Assembly: GCA_015227615.1 (NCBI GenBank)
Contig: JAALGZ010000010.1
Location: 186,001 to 250,000, forward strand
From: Labyrinthula sp. Ha
Lineage: Eukaryota > Sar > Bigyra > Labyrinthulida > Labyrinthulaceae
Reading direction: 5' to 3'
DNA: 64,000 bases
Shown: piece after piece, positions 46,801 to 59,800 of the stretch
Numbering within the stretch: position 1 is the stretch's first letter
Layout: each line of letters starts with the position of its first letter
Notes under the pieces: generated by a model
The model's input: the letters and a program-made list of their open reading frames with translations, nothing else
Told to the model about the DNA's origin: nothing
The model's database searches: none
Translations under genes and position numbers: made by a program

Positions 46801-49800
46801 ATTTGAACTATGCGACCAGAATATTCTGGAACCCTATTGCGTCTTGCAACACTTTACTGAGGATTTTGTCTTCACATGGTGCTTTTCTATCTTAAGGCAT
46901 CTTAAAGTCTATAGAATTTAACCTTTTGGTTAATGTGTCGCATTATTTTATCTGGAATTGGTTCCTAAATATTGTTTATGACTGTGTGGAAGATCTCCAT
47001 TAAAATATTGAATACCGTGCATACCTGTAGACTGATAAATCCTTGCTTATGTTGAACATAATTTGACAATATCTTCATTCTCATTTCATTTGGAATGCTT
47101 TTCGTTTTGCATACTTTGGGGATTAGTTTTGCTGTAATTTGCTTTAGAGAACATTCTTATTATCCTACCGTTTTAACTTAGAGTATTTACACCAAAGTTT
47201 TACTGAATTGGCACTGTCATTTCCTCTACCAAATCTTTCATAATTTTTATTGATATTTCTATTTTGTCACTTGTCATTCTGTTTTTTATACAGTTGCATT
47301 TCTCTAGTCCAGTCTTTTCTGACTTAGAAGTTATAATATCCCCGGTGAGTTAGAAATATACAAGAGCCCTTTTCTTTTCTTCTGTGATTAGCCCTGGTAT
47401 GACTATACTTGTTGCCTCTGTTAAGATAATATGGTTTGCTTCAGGGCCACAACTTATTTGTTTTTTATTTTATCGAAACTTTTGACTTGAGAGTTATTCA
47501 TTTTGTTGGATGAAAATAAGTAGATCTTTTTAATTTTTTCGTCTTTTTCTTATTATGTAGAAGAAATAGAATTACTCTAGCATCTAGGTGATTTTTATAC
47601 ACCTTTATATACTTTCAAAGTTTATACTCTTTTATTTTAGATCCTTTCGTACTATGGTTCCGTGATAAATGGATATGAATCTTTTAGCTGCTTGGTTTAT
47701 GGACCTAAAGTTATGGTTTACCGCATGAACATTTTTCTCACCTATAGATTTTTGCGGTAGATTAACGTTTTTCTTCCCGGTGATTTCTTTGGCTTTTTTA
47801 TTTATTTGTTAATTTCTTGCTCACTTTTACGTCTAAATATCCACCAATTAATTATAATTTCATTTTGTTGAACTTATTCAATGCCTTGTATAGTATAATT
47901 TGAACAAGCTTCTCGTATTATATTACAGATCTTCTTCACAGATGAACATAAACATTGAACATTATTTTGAGCTTTCTTAATGTTTCATATTAAGTTTTGC
48001 ATCAATACCCTTTTGCACATTTCATACACTCCATTGAGCATGAAGAGAAGATGTTGATCTAAAGGACTATTACACCATATGAACTAAACCTGGTATGACA
48101 AAGAAAGAGGTTTCAAACCACTTCTTATCGAGTTGTTTTTTTGTTGTATCTAGTATTTCATGTCTATTTCAGTGGACTTCTTGGAAAATATATACAACGA
48201 CGGAGTATATCAAATTCAATGAACAAAAATAGTAAGTTTTTATTGAGAAAGGTTTCTGATAATAAAATACATTACATTTGACGGCGGAATATGTTTTGTC
48301 GACTCGAGAGACCTGGGTACTCGTTCGAGTTTTGTGGTAACCTTATAGAAGACTCCAAAATATCGAGATTTTCAATTGTTTCTTAATTTAATCAAGATTT
48401 TGACCGGGTAGAATATCAAATCATCAAATTAATCAGAGTAAAGTTTTAATTTAGATAAAATTTTGAGATAGAAAACAATGAAGTTCATCCATATGGCCAA
48501 GGTTTAAAAAATTATATTTGTACAAAATTATAAGGTAGCAAGGTACAGGAACTGGGTGGTAAAGAGGTTGAACATTGGGTTTTTCAACTACCAAGGATGG
48601 GATTAGAATAACATTATGAATTCTCTCGACCTTTTGCCAACAACTTTATTTTAGTCTCTCGATCCTGCGTTGAGGTATTCAGATTGATTTGAATATATTC
48701 ATAGAGATTGTGGGAAACAGCATGGTTTAGATTAAGAATTTGAACGCTAGAAAGATTCTTAGTTTGTTGACTTGTATTTTGGCAGAACTTTCATCTGAAA
48801 AGAATGTGGGTATTTTGGAGTTGTTTCATTCTGAGTTTTCTTTTAGTTTAATTTGTCATAAAAGTAACTTTTCACTTTACATCTATGAAGATGAGGCATA
48901 AAAAACTAAAGTGTAAGTTGCTATGAAGAAAACACAAATTCTTCTCAATCTTAATATAAATAAAAGTTTATATTTCTTCTTGTTTCTGATTTTTTTGTCT
49001 TGAAAAAATAATGAATTTTATTCATTAAGTATGAATCAGTACTTAACTGTTTCATAAATAAATCGGTTTCTTAAGTATCTTTTTCTGATTCATTGAAGGC
49101 ATAAAATCCTTTTTTTCTTTCATATCTTGTTGAGAAACAAAGAGCTCGTTTTTTTCAATATTAATCATTGTTTTAATCTCTTTTGTTTCTATCAAAATTA
49201 ATTGATTTTTTACTTTTTCTGTAGAATATTTATTTATATATCAGAAAAGTCTCTATCAGCATTTTGTTTGAAGTTTCTTGACAGTCTAGTTTTACTTTTC
49301 GTATGTTTTTAGCCCACCTCAATATTTTTTATGTGGCTTTTCATCAACCGTCTTACATGCGGATTTCAGCATGAGGTATCTTATGTCATGCTTACAAGGA
49401 ATTTTGATGACTTTAATCTCTGTAATATTGTGTTGAAGTGTAGACCCCTATCTCTACACATTCTGATGCAAGAGAAAATCCACAGTTAATTAAAATTGGG
49501 ATGCTAACAAAACTCTAAAATGAAAAAAGATACTTAATATAAACTTCATTTAACTTGGTTCATATTTGTCCGAATTTTTTGACAATAAATGTTAAAATTC
49601 ATACAAACAACACATGCAAGCTCCAGATATACTAGATTCTTATAATAATTTATTTGAAGATACAGGTTTTTCTTAGGTTATTTGCTATAGTTTTAGAATA
49701 TATTTCTTGAGCTTGATCCAAAGAAAGGAAACAACCATAGCTCTTTTAAATCGATTCTGTTTGGATCGAAGTCATATCCCTGAAAATATTTTCTGTATGA

Positions 49801-50266
49801 GAAATTATTAGCTTTAGACTTTTCTTTTTTTTGTCGTAGCTCACAAACTTCTTTCCGTGAAGTTATCTTAGTCTATCAGGTAGTTTTTGTAAATATTTCT
49901 AGCCAAGTATGACACTCTTTGGTTTTTAATTATGGAAAATACATTAGAGGTGGGAATTTGAATTATTAAAGATATTTTATTTTTAATGATTACTTTTTTG
50001 AATATATTTGTCGATTTAGCATTAAATTAAATTAGGAAATTTTGCTAATAGGAAAACTAGGAGTATACCTGAGGTAGGTTTCATTATATTTGTATCATTG
50101 CTAAAAACTAGAAGAAAGTATCAACAAAGTCATTAATTTTCCTAGTCTTAGATACTTGTATTCTCTTGCTACATCTTAAGAGCTTAAACCTCTTTTCTCA
50201 TGCAATGAAAATTCGTATATATATCCTTACTAAATAAAATAGTGGAACTAAGACTTGATTATAATT
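43847..50266. other. Unit 1 spacer with LINE remnant and conserved unknown stretches
   Basis: The sequence matches 56831-63209 throughout. Its middle third is a decayed LINE (listed). At about 48720-48900 and 49350-49490, plus-strand frames have close counterparts in unit 2 (for example KNLNARKILSLLTCILAEL; TCGFQHEVSYVMLTRNFD). The first has a stop here that unit 2 lacks. No family is recognised. The remainder is AT-rich with no visible gene. Confidence 0.5.
45300..47000 (-). mobile_element. Decayed LINE (non-LTR) reverse transcriptase, unit 1
   Basis: Reading the minus strand from about 46890 downward, short stretches match non-LTR reverse transcriptases in the right order: KAPCEDKILSKVLQ (family 'kaPGpDgIp.evlk'), IDIKQGFDFISI (family 'DfkkAFDsi', near 46460-46510) and SQGDVIPKP (family 'GvrQGdplSP', near 45960-45990). 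They lie in different frames with many stops, so the element is long dead. The ends cannot be placed. It occupies the same position in unit 2, so it was inserted before the duplication. Confidence 0.55.
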
Positions 50267-52375
50267 TCATATACATTGTGTCGGTCCGTGCGTTCCAGTT
50301 CTATTGCTTCTGAGTAACAATATCCATGCAATATATCGAACTGTACTTTTTTGTATTGTCATCTGAGAAACTATATCATCATCAAATTGTAAAATTTTGT
50401 TTGATTGAAGAGTTTGTGCAATGTAATGTCCACTATTGACGCTTCCATGATGTTTAATAAGACCAATTAAATTATACCGAGAACCACCACTTAATAATTT
50501 CTTAGAATAAACAAAACTTTCAAGATTTATATCTAAAGGAAAAGAAACTCTTGATAATTCTTTTTGTCCAATATCATTCTTTGAACTTAAAAAAGAAGGT
50601 AAGAAACTACTTTGTTGCTGTGTTGAAAGTTCTGAATGAAATCTATTTAAATGCAAACATAAAACTTCAGGAACATCGGCGAAAAATAATTTTTTAACAG
50701 CATCGGTTTTCTTACGACAATGATCACAAAAATATTGATCTTCACCTTTCATTTCTTCAGTTGAAAAATATGATTCGAGACATTCCATTAACGAAATAGG
50801 TTCTGAATTTCTGAAAAAACTTAAAAAACTAGTATTCTTAGGCTTTTGAGGATTAAATTTATCTACTTAAAGAGATAATGAAAGAGAAAGTTGCTGTTCA
50901 ATGATTCTTGAAGAATATTTACATTCATTACAAACAATAACTTGAAGCATAAGAGACTGAAAAATATCATTTATTAAACTTGGTTCATAATTTATATCAA
51001 ACTCAAGTGTTCTGGAACTTTTTATATCTTTCAGATATTCTATGTCTTCTTTACTCTGTTCATTTTTTATGTATTTTATTATTTTAGCGCTTGGATGAAG
51101 ATTTTTATATGTTTTTTTTGTGGATGATTTTGATTTAGTTTTGTTTCATCGTGAAGAGTGTTTAAAATATAAATTAAAGCTTCTTGAGCATCTTCTTGAG
51201 AGTATAATCCAAACTGAGGAACACTTCGTATTATTTCTTGACTTATTTTGTTCGCACTTATTGCTTTTGTGTTTTTTACAGGTAGGTTTTTATTCATTCC
51301 TGAGAGATATATTTTTTCAAAAAAATCGCAAAGAAAAAAAGATAATTTTTGACCTTTTTTTGTGTATGATATTGGAGTTGAATTTTGAAAGTGGCTGACT
51401 GAATGAAAATAGTATGCTAGGGGTCTACAAATGGCAAGAACCTGAAGAACTGAGTTTATATAACACGTATTTCCTAATTATGTTAACCAATTGAAGTGTA
51501 GTTTGCGATTAAGTTTAATAGACGGTTTTCAAGTAAATGCTGTTTGTTGTGGTTTTATGTGAAATATGTTATGATTTAACGTGGTTTTGAGTGTATTTTG
51601 GTTTCAGCGATGTTCTTGGTGGTTGTCAAAAAATGTCTGATTTTTATGCTTTTTGATGTTACTAAGAAACAAGAATGTGGGTGAAACTTCAGTGGATGTT
51701 GATACATATGTGAAATTTTGGTATAATATGAATTTATGGGAGAATATGATGATATTATGTGGTTTTTGACTTGTTTGAGGTGTTTTTCGGAAGATATAGG
51801 TGATTTGGGCAAATTCAGAACCTAATTTGCAGTCTTTTCTCTTTCGTATTGTGTGATAAAATTCGCCCGGGATGAGATGTAAGGGTGGTTTATTCACTGA
51901 TGTTTTTATGCTGTGAATTTTCATTTGGTGACATTTGGTGATATAAACTTGAGATGAGATATCGTTAGTCACGATTGACATGGAATAAGGTATAGGAAAT
52001 TCATACGAAGAAAGTAGCGGGAATACCCATTGAGTTAGTTAAATCTGGTATTGGAAATACTTTGAAATATAATATTTCTTGAGAAACTTGGAATAGCTTT
52101 GACATATGTTTTGGTTTCGTAAGCGGTTAAGTGAAATAAGAAAAAAGAAAAAGAGGAAAGTTATAAGTGAATTTAAAGCGATAAGTTTATTGATTTTGTT
52201 TTAAATTGAGCCCTAACTTTGTGGATCTAATGTTTTATATAAGATCTAAGTTGTGTTAACAGTTGGTTTTTTCTTCCGCGGACGTCTTAAGAGTAAATTA
52301 CAAGAAGACGATAAACGCAATATGTTTCTCTTCATCTTTTTCATTTTTCATTGAAATATTGTCCTTTTTGGACAT
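50267..52375 (-). pseudogene. USP48-like deubiquitinase fragment, copy 2
   Basis: This is the counterpart of the first 410 or so codons of the left-most USP. It retains the CDHC knuckle, the LCLHLNRF and GHYIAQT regions, then leaves the family at the tandem junction (50355) and ends in a foreign tail beginning QKSTVRYIAWILLLRSNRTG. Damage is plain: a stop near 50870 (TTTAAGTAG), an 8-T run near 51112-51119 where copy 1 has nine T (frameshift), and a stop plus frameshift in the Cys box near 51470-51485. A 777-bp insertion (51546-52322) lies within the first 25 codons. The start codon equivalent is at 52375. It is not a working protease gene. Confidence 0.85.
51546..52322. mobile_element. 777-bp insertion in USP copy 2, candidate solo LTR
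   Basis: The insertion is absent from the same place in unit 1. It is flanked by a 5-bp direct repeat TGTTT (51541-51545 and 52323-52327), the mark of a transposition event. With a 4-bp duplication instead, the element starts TGTTG and ends CAATA, close to the short inverted ends of Copia-type LTRs, so a solo LTR is the best guess. The left end is also weakly similar to the reverse complement of the right end over about 15 bp, so a non-autonomous DNA element is the alternative. No internal protein is visible. It arrived after the unit duplication, so it is young relative to the LINE remnant. Confidence 0.5.
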
Positions 52376-52669
52376 GTTTCTTAATTTTGGGCAATTATAA
52401 TTTGAGACTGCAAATCAGAGAAATTTCTTTACAGATATATTCAGATAAAACTTGATAAAACAAAGAAACATAAAAAACATAACATTTTATAACTAAAAAT
52501 AAAAAGAAAAACAAGTTTAAAGTGTACAATGGAAATATCTTTGAAAATTTGATTTTTGCGTAAGAGATCTGGTGAATCCCCTTAAAAATATAAGCACTTG
52601 TGTGATAATATTTATTGAAGGTTTTTTGTCCTATATCTTCTTGCTTCAGACTTACAAAAATTGAACAAA

Positions 52670-53231
52670 TCAAGGATAAATAACTTTGGTAGCTGTTTTA
52701 TTATTTCTCAGCTTATTTCTGGGATCGCAAAAAAAGTAGAACGATTTTATATTCTAAAGTTCCCACAACAATACTGTACCAATAACAAGAAGCAAAAAGG
52801 GCATATTATAGCTGAAAAAAAACTTAAAATATTTCACGTATTTCCATATCATATAAAAACTGAGAAGAGGAATAAAATAGCCTCATTCTCAGCAATATAT
52901 CTAAACATTCGGCTTCATGAGAACAGATTATTAGTATACTTTTGTTGGTTCTCATATTTTATGTGTGTAATGGTTATAGAAAATTACTATGCACATCTTC
53001 ACTGAAGTCAACTACAAAGCCTCTCAAAATGATATCCTAATCAGCTCACCACAATATATGCACTCCAGCTTAAAATATTTATTCATTTATTCTGCCAAAT
53101 GGTCAGACGAAAACTGCTTTCAACTTATGTTTGAGTTTATGAAACCCGAGCAAATAATTTTCACTGCCCTAAGACTAGCTCATCTCTTCAAAAATATGAT
53201 ATACACACATACCATCAAAAGTATATGCTAA
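52670..53231 (+). other. Conserved reading frames in USP-Roco spacer, unit 2
   Basis: This is the counterpart of 39669-40220. The first frame includes KFPQQYCTNNKKQKGHIIAE and IYLNIRLHENRLLVYF. The second is fully open for 80 codons from MHIFTEVNYKASQND through SAKWSDENCFQLMFEFMKPE to YTHTIKSIC. The two units differ here by more amino acids than in the flanking LINE region, without frame loss in the second frame. Unknown function. It could be an exon pair of a small gene. Confidence 0.38.
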
Positions 53232-54107
53232 TGTTGAAATAAGTTTATTTTACTTATTTGTATATGGAAAAAGAAGCTGATGTTCTGACTTTTAATAGTA
53301 GAAAAAGAAAGATAGAAATGAATTGAGTGGGTGATGTTTAACCGAACCTTTGTTGAGTGCCAAACGGAGATCTTGTGAGTAGCAGAGACTTGGGTAGATT
53401 TGATATTTGATTGACTGCAGTTATATGTACAGAAAGTGGATATTAGAAATGATGGAAAAAGTTGATTGTAATGCCATATTGGAATGTAACGAAAGTGTAA
53501 AAAGTAATGACATGTTTTGGTGAAATGCAGTTATAATAATGATCTAATGTAAGCTCTAATTTGCTGAATATAGTTTTTTTAGGTTCATTAAGCCTTAAGT
53601 ACTAGATAGAAGAACTTTACAAGAGCTTTAGAAAACCATGAAAAAAAAGAAAGTTAATGAGAATAAGAAATTTAAGTGAGAACTAGACCTACCCAATAAC
53701 AACACACTTGAAATTTCCATACCCACAGAAATAGGGAGACCCCTTGGGCTTTAAAAAAAAGTTAATTTTATCACTGTTCTATTCTTTCTTGTGTGTTCTT
53801 GTCTTATTCTCAAACATGTGTTATTGGTTTAAGGTGTTAGATCGTTATAATGTCTACGTAACATATCTCGGCAAGGTTGTCAAAGTTTTCAGGCAAAAAA
53901 CAGCGTTTTCTTAAATTTTGGCTCATTATTTTTCTCTTTTCCATTCCAGGGGTAATGATCAAGGCAAACTTATTTAGTAAAGCGACTAAGACCATTGTTA
54001 ATTTCTCTGTGCATTAACAAAAGTTTTTAAGTTTCTTACAGAAAACAGTGTTATTATATAAAATAAAATATTTTATATTGTAAAATGTTTTTATATTTAT
54101 GAATTTT

Positions 54108-54253
54108 TGTTTTGGAATAATTTGGAATAAAAATCAGATCGGCTATTTTTTCACAATGAGAACTTTTTTAAACGGGATTCTCATTAATTCCCGAAAGAAA
54201 TATATTTCTCGAATTTCAAATTAAAAAACTAAATTAAACAAAAAACGTAAAAA
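54108..54253 (+). promoter_or_regulatory. Conserved Roco promoter block, copy 3
   Basis: This is the same block as upstream of copies 1 and 2: TTGGAATAATTTGGAATAAAA, inverted repeat AATGAGAA (54155-54162) / TTCTCATT (54178-54185) with identical spacer, TTCCCGAA, then ATATATTTCTCGAA, ending at the ATG. It is also nearly identical to copy 2 in the A-rich leader. Confidence 0.7.
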
Positions 54254-56830
54254 ATGTCATTTAAAACCCCATCAATTAAACAACAATTTGAGAACAGAAA
54301 TCAAAGCAGAGAGTTCAGGATTCAATGGTTTATTTATTTCCCCTTCTAATTCATAGGTCATATGATAAGAATATTAACCCAATTGAAAAGGAAAGGTTTA
54401 GAAAAGAAGCAGAAGAGTTTGTTAGAGAAGTGAACGTGCACGAAGAGATTATGATATTGAGGTATTCATATATCTTGTTTTATTCTGTAGTTTTGGCTTC
54501 TGTCCTTTAGATTTTATTGGAAAAAACCTTTCTAGTTGGTTTAAGAAGTTTCCAAAGGTGGAAGAACTTCAGTATTTTCTTGTTTTGTTTTATTTTAGGT
54601 TTATATATTGTCATTTAAACACCTTGAATTTTATTGGAATGGAAAAAATAAAACAAAAACTGAATATTCAGTCAATGGCGTATATTTTCTATTGTTTTGA
54701 TTTTTTAGTTTTTCTTTTTGCAATATTCCAGTAGATAATTCTCTTTCCCAGTTTTTAAAAGGACAAAACATAAAGGCAATAAAGTAAACTTCTTCTTATT
54801 TATGTTAAATATTAGTTTCATGAAAAATAATATGGCAGAAGAAACATTTGTTCAAATATTGAAAGAAATTTCAAGCATGACTACTTTGATAGATATTTTG
54901 TATTCTCTATTCTTTTCTTTATATCTAGTATTCAAGAAGATAACTTGAGGATTGATAACCCAGAAGTTAGTAATATAACGAAACAATGTTTGGAAAATTT
55001 ACCTTCTTTGTTGAAGTTTATGTTTATTTTTGTTTCTCTTTGAGCTTTAGTTTGCGAGTTGGTGAAATAAATATTGAAGAGAACAAAGATGAAGTTCAAA
55101 ATTCACTTGATAAGCATTCTTCTCTTTTATTATTCGAGCTTGGAAACAATATATTCAATACAACAAATTTAGAAGAAAGACTTAAACATTATGTTTCTAT
55201 AAAGCTAAAAGATCACTACGATAGAATAACTCTTTTAAATGAATGTCAAGTTCTTTTTATGGGTGATGGAAGAGTTGGAAAAACTTCTACCATAAGAAGT
55301 TTATTTGACAGGAGTTTTTTACTTGATAATAACTCAACTTTAGTTTTGAATGATATTGATATATTTTCAGTACATCCAAATAATTATAACTGGAATTCAA
55401 TATCTAAATATGAACTAAGTGTTCAAAGAGTAAAAAATAGTCTTCCTGCTATTGTTTATTATGATTTTGATCCTAATCAAGAAATTGAAACAAAATATAA
55501 ACTTGATTTTGAAAAAGAACTTCTTTCAAGAACAGTTTATGATGAAACGTTTATTGAAGATATGAAAACAGGTAGTTATGGTTTTTCTACAAATGATGTT
55601 TATTTTCGCGTTTATGATTTTGGTGGACAAGAAATATTTTCTTCTGTTCACCATATTTTTATGAACTCAAATTCTCTTTATTTTCTAGTTTTTAATATGA
55701 CAAAAATATCTCAAATTGATTTATTTAGGTTAAAATTTTGGTGTGAAAGTATTTTAAAAAATACAGAAAAAGCACCAGTTATTTTTATTGGTACATATTT
55801 AAGAAGATATAAAAAAAAGAATATTAAAGATATAAATCTAGAAAGAATACAAAATAAATTTCAAAACTTTGTTGAAAGTCTTTCTTCTGAGTTAAACATA
55901 TTGAAAAATGATTTGAATATTTTCTTTCCTATTGAGAATTCAAAGCTAAATTCTCAAGAAAAAAAAGATATAAAAGATAAAATAAAAAGTCTTGTTTCTG
56001 GAACAGCTGGAATAAAAAAAGAAAACTTTCTTAATTTTGAAATAGTAACTGCAGACATTCTTTTCTTGGATAATTGTCGAGAACAAACAAATATTATGAC
56101 TTTGAAAGAATTTGAAGATAAATCTTATTCTTGTGGTTTTGAAGATTGGGAAGTTGAACAAATGCTTGAAATATATTCAAAAGTTGGTTTAATTTGTTAT
56201 TTTCCTGATTTAGATTTGGAAGCAGAAGAAAACTTTATATTTTTTGCACCTTCCTATCTTGCTCAAGCTTTAGGTAAGTTTATCAGAGATCCAAATTTTC
56301 ATGAACTTGCGTTTAGAATTCCAAGTAATAAGTTTTCTTTATATAGAATTTATGTTGATAAAGGAAAACTAAATAAAGAACTTTTTGATATTTTACTAAA
56401 AGAATATTCTGACAAAGAAAAGAAATATATTTTAAGTTTGGCTTTGAATAGTTTAGTTTTGATACCTGTAGAAAAAGAAAATGATGTTTTTATTCTTCCT
56501 GAATTACTTCCTGAACTAAAAAGAGCAAAAATAAAGCCTTCTTTAAGAAGTGATATTAAAATAGTTTTTAAAAGTTTTCTTGGTTTGGCTGTTTTTGTAA
56601 AAGTTGTCTTTTTATTTCTAAAGGATGAAGATATTCATGAATCACTTTTATTCAAAGGATTTTCAAGAATTATTTTCAAGAATAAAAGAATAGTTGATAT
56701 TTTTTTAAACACTGAAACTGAAATTAGTTTTACTCTTGTTCAAGGAAATAATTTAGAATGGTTAAAAGATAATGTTGAGCTGATTTCAGAAGAACTACAA
56801 GAAGTTAAAGAAAATGATGTAGTTTTGTAG
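54254..56830 (+). CDS. LRR-Roc-COR (Roco) protein, copy 3
   Basis: Exons 54254-54327, 54357-54461, 54491-54571, 54599-54679, 54709-54783, 54816-54899, 54929-55015 and 55051-56830 join without a break to 788 residues. Introns are 27-35 nt, all phase 2. N-terminal repeats are one per exon (for example CHLNTLNFIGMEKIKQKLNI). The Roc domain has MGDGRVGKTST and DFGGQEIFSSVHH, with IGTYLRRYKKK in place of a standard G4. COR ends with VFILPELLPELKRA and an acidic tail QEVKENDVVL. Compared with copies 1 and 2, changes cluster between the repeats and the P-loop (IFNTTNLEERLKHYVSIKLK) and before strand G3 (GSYGFSTND). The 3' 350 bp are nearly identical to copy 2. Likely functional. No kinase domain follows. 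Confidence 0.92.
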
Positions 56831-59800
56831 GAAAGAGAAATAGCTTCAATAATGTCTTCTGCAATTCAGCCAATTTGCTCTCATTAGTGATTAATATTGG
56901 TGAGCAAGGTAGGAAACACTTCTTTCAAAACATGATTTATTTTTTTCCTTTAGTTGAGATTTTTTTTTCAGAAACAGGCTCATTACTTTTAAGACTGGTT
57001 TTCAAAGCAGATAGATACTTGGTATAACCTGCTGCAAAAACATAGCCAAAATGCCATATTTAAACTATTAAGCTATAAGATGAGAAACCAATTAGAACAC
57101 TGAAACTTTTACATGAGTTTTCCATTAACTTTGTGTAGCTAAATATTGAATAGATAGATTTTATCTTTACTTTTCTGTATCACTCTCTTTAATAAACCTC
57201 CTAAACTAACTGTAATACTTTATGTTTTAGAAAATATTCTGCAGTTGTCTAATTTAGCCATTGTAATAGAATGTAATACAAAGTAACCGTTAAAATTAGA
57301 ATTATCATAAAACAGTTCATCTTTTAAGTGAAAGAATCATAAAAACACAAGTTTAATATGGATTCTAATCATTAAAAGAATTTAATAAAGACGATAAAAA
57401 GCCCAATAAAAAGTAAGTACAAAATATTCTGCAAGATTACTAATATATAGTTATTATCTATGATAAATGTGATTTAAATCCCTGATGCACAGAATGAAGA
57501 CCGTGTTGAGTTGGTTGCCACTTGAGAATTAGTCATTAGTTTACTTAGTGTCACTGGTAAAGGGTTTGGAAAGGCATGAAAAGTTTTATTTAGAAAGCTT
57601 TCTCTTTGAATGGTCAAAGAACCAATAATACTGACAAATGAGAAATAAACCTTGTTTAAAAGTAAGTGAAATTAGGACATAAAGTCTTATGTCTAGGTAA
57701 ATTTACTTGGCATTAACTTATTATTTTACGATTCAGAAATATTTTTAAAACTATGCTGAGAAACTAAAACCCTTGGATTTATCCATATTATGCAAAGAAC
57801 TTAGATTTCTTAGTAACCAAATAACAAGAAGAAACTTATTTTTAATTGCTGTTTAGTTGAGGTTGAAAATGCTTTCACTAAGAACTTGACATCAAAAATA
57901 AGTCTTAATAATCTCTCCAAAAGTTGTGAGATTTAAAAGAGAAGACTGAGATTGAGAAGGTTTCTCCATGACCAGAAATTTGGGGCTCCCTTTCTTGAAA
58001 TATGTGCCAAAAACACACGGAAGCTAATTGGTTGGATAACTGCTTAAGGCTAAGGAAATATTTCACATGACGCACTCTCTGGGCTCTTTCTTTAACTTCT
58101 TACATCTCATGTTAAGTTCTTAACGCTTAATTTAAAATAACTCTCTTTTATCACAGGATTAAACTATGTTACATCAGACAAAACCGTGCCACAGGGCACT
58201 TAAGCTAATTGGACCAAGTGGACTAATCTTGCAAACGTTCTATATCGATCTAGTTAGTACTGCCGCACTTTGAGTCTCTATATTTTTTGGGTTTTCTTTC
58301 TTCCCTATGTCTTGATTTGCTGCTGTGACCGGTATTACTTCACTACCCCGTACCACCTGACCATCTGGTCTCTTCTTTCTCCCGTGGTACGTCTTCTAAT
58401 TCTAGTTCTTCATTCTTCACAGTCGTGTCTTGCTCCTGTCTAAGAAAAATATGCCAACGTTGCTCAAAAGTTTGATGAGTCATGGAAATATAATTCCACT
58501 TGCATTCGCTATGTCTGTAGTGCCTGCTTTATGATTTAGTTTCCTAAAATTTGTCATATCACGTGATTCTGTTGTAGGATAGTAATTTTCTGAAAACAAA
58601 GAGCCAAAAAAAAGAGTTGGAATAGATTGAAATGTAGGTGAGCCACAATGCTATTATCATTGGCATGCTCAAAATGGATTACACGTATGATGCCTTGTTA
58701 GATGAACACAAAAGAATGTCCCAATATATTTTTGAGAGCTAGGGAATCTTTATTAATCTTGAAATCAAAACCGATGCACTTGAGTGCAGTTACTCCTACA
58801 ATATTTTCTCCAAAAACTATTATACCAGTTTAGTTTTCTCTGATCTGGTAGGCCACTGCTTTTAACGGTTATGTAGGAGCTAATGCTCCAACTCTGGATC
58901 TATTCCTTGTTTGGTCACAGAGGCTTTCTCTTCAATGGCTTTGGAATTACATCTCCTTGTGAAAATAATGGTCAGGAGGAGGGCAATGATACATATTCAA
59001 CAATTTTTTTTATGAATTCTCCGGGTATTTCACTACTGCTTACTTTGGATCTTTCTATTTTCAATTACTTTGTCATTTATACTTAACCTGAAGCCTTTAA
59101 CCATCTCCATGTTCTTCAATTAGTGAATGTGATCTTGAATGTGTTCGGGGTTTCTATAAAAGGCTACAATGTCATTTCCAAAGTCCAACATTTGAACATT
59201 CTGATCGTAAAGTGGTATGTTTTCCAGGGTTTTACTGTGATTCTTTATAATATATCATTTAGTGGAAGAAAAAAAGCGTAGAGGAGATATTGTCTCCCAC
59301 AAAACTCACCTAATGATATACACTTCCTTTGAATTGTATCTTTCTTGTATAATTATAGTCTTGACCTGTTGTCAAAGACATATTTTCCTACATTAAAAAT
59401 ATATAGATATTTCTTACTCTTGTAACTATTTTTCTTGTGAACCTAATTGATATAGAATCAAATCCCTGTTTGATGTCGATAAATTGGAGTTTAATACACC
59501 TTTCTTCTGTGACGATTTTTTCCATTAGAGTCTTTAGTGCGTTTTTTCTGCAATGGGAGTCTTTTAATTCTGAAACCAATTTGATGAGAAGGCAGCTGTT
59601 ACGTTGTTCTTTGGAGCTTGCTCATTATTATCTCTACTATTAACTCAAATAAGGTACGGAGTAAAGTATTGGAATGAAGTTCGCTGGAAATATAGGATTG
59701 TCTTTTCTTTTTATTTGAAGACAATTTCTCGTTCCAGAAATATAATTCATATTTCTGTCTCGATCTCCATTTCTAAAGACACTTTGAGTTATGTTGACCA

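Larger units (their letters stand above)
38117..50354. repeat. Tandem unit 1 (about 12.2 kb)
   Basis: This is the left-most copy of a direct repeat whose start point lies inside the USP gene (ATTGTCATCTGAG at 38117). It runs through the USP N-terminal half, a 1.9-kb spacer, Roco copy 2, a 6.4-kb spacer with a LINE remnant, and ends where the next USP fragment begins. The next unit matches it in order and orientation, with visible point differences of a few percent in the spacer and LINE parts. Confidence 0.9.

Noticed and set aside
48295-48340. CTCGAG / TTCGAG repeats resembling a T-arm (also at 61285-61330)
   Set aside because: Only the short palindrome is present, with no cloverleaf on either strand. 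Simply conserved between units.
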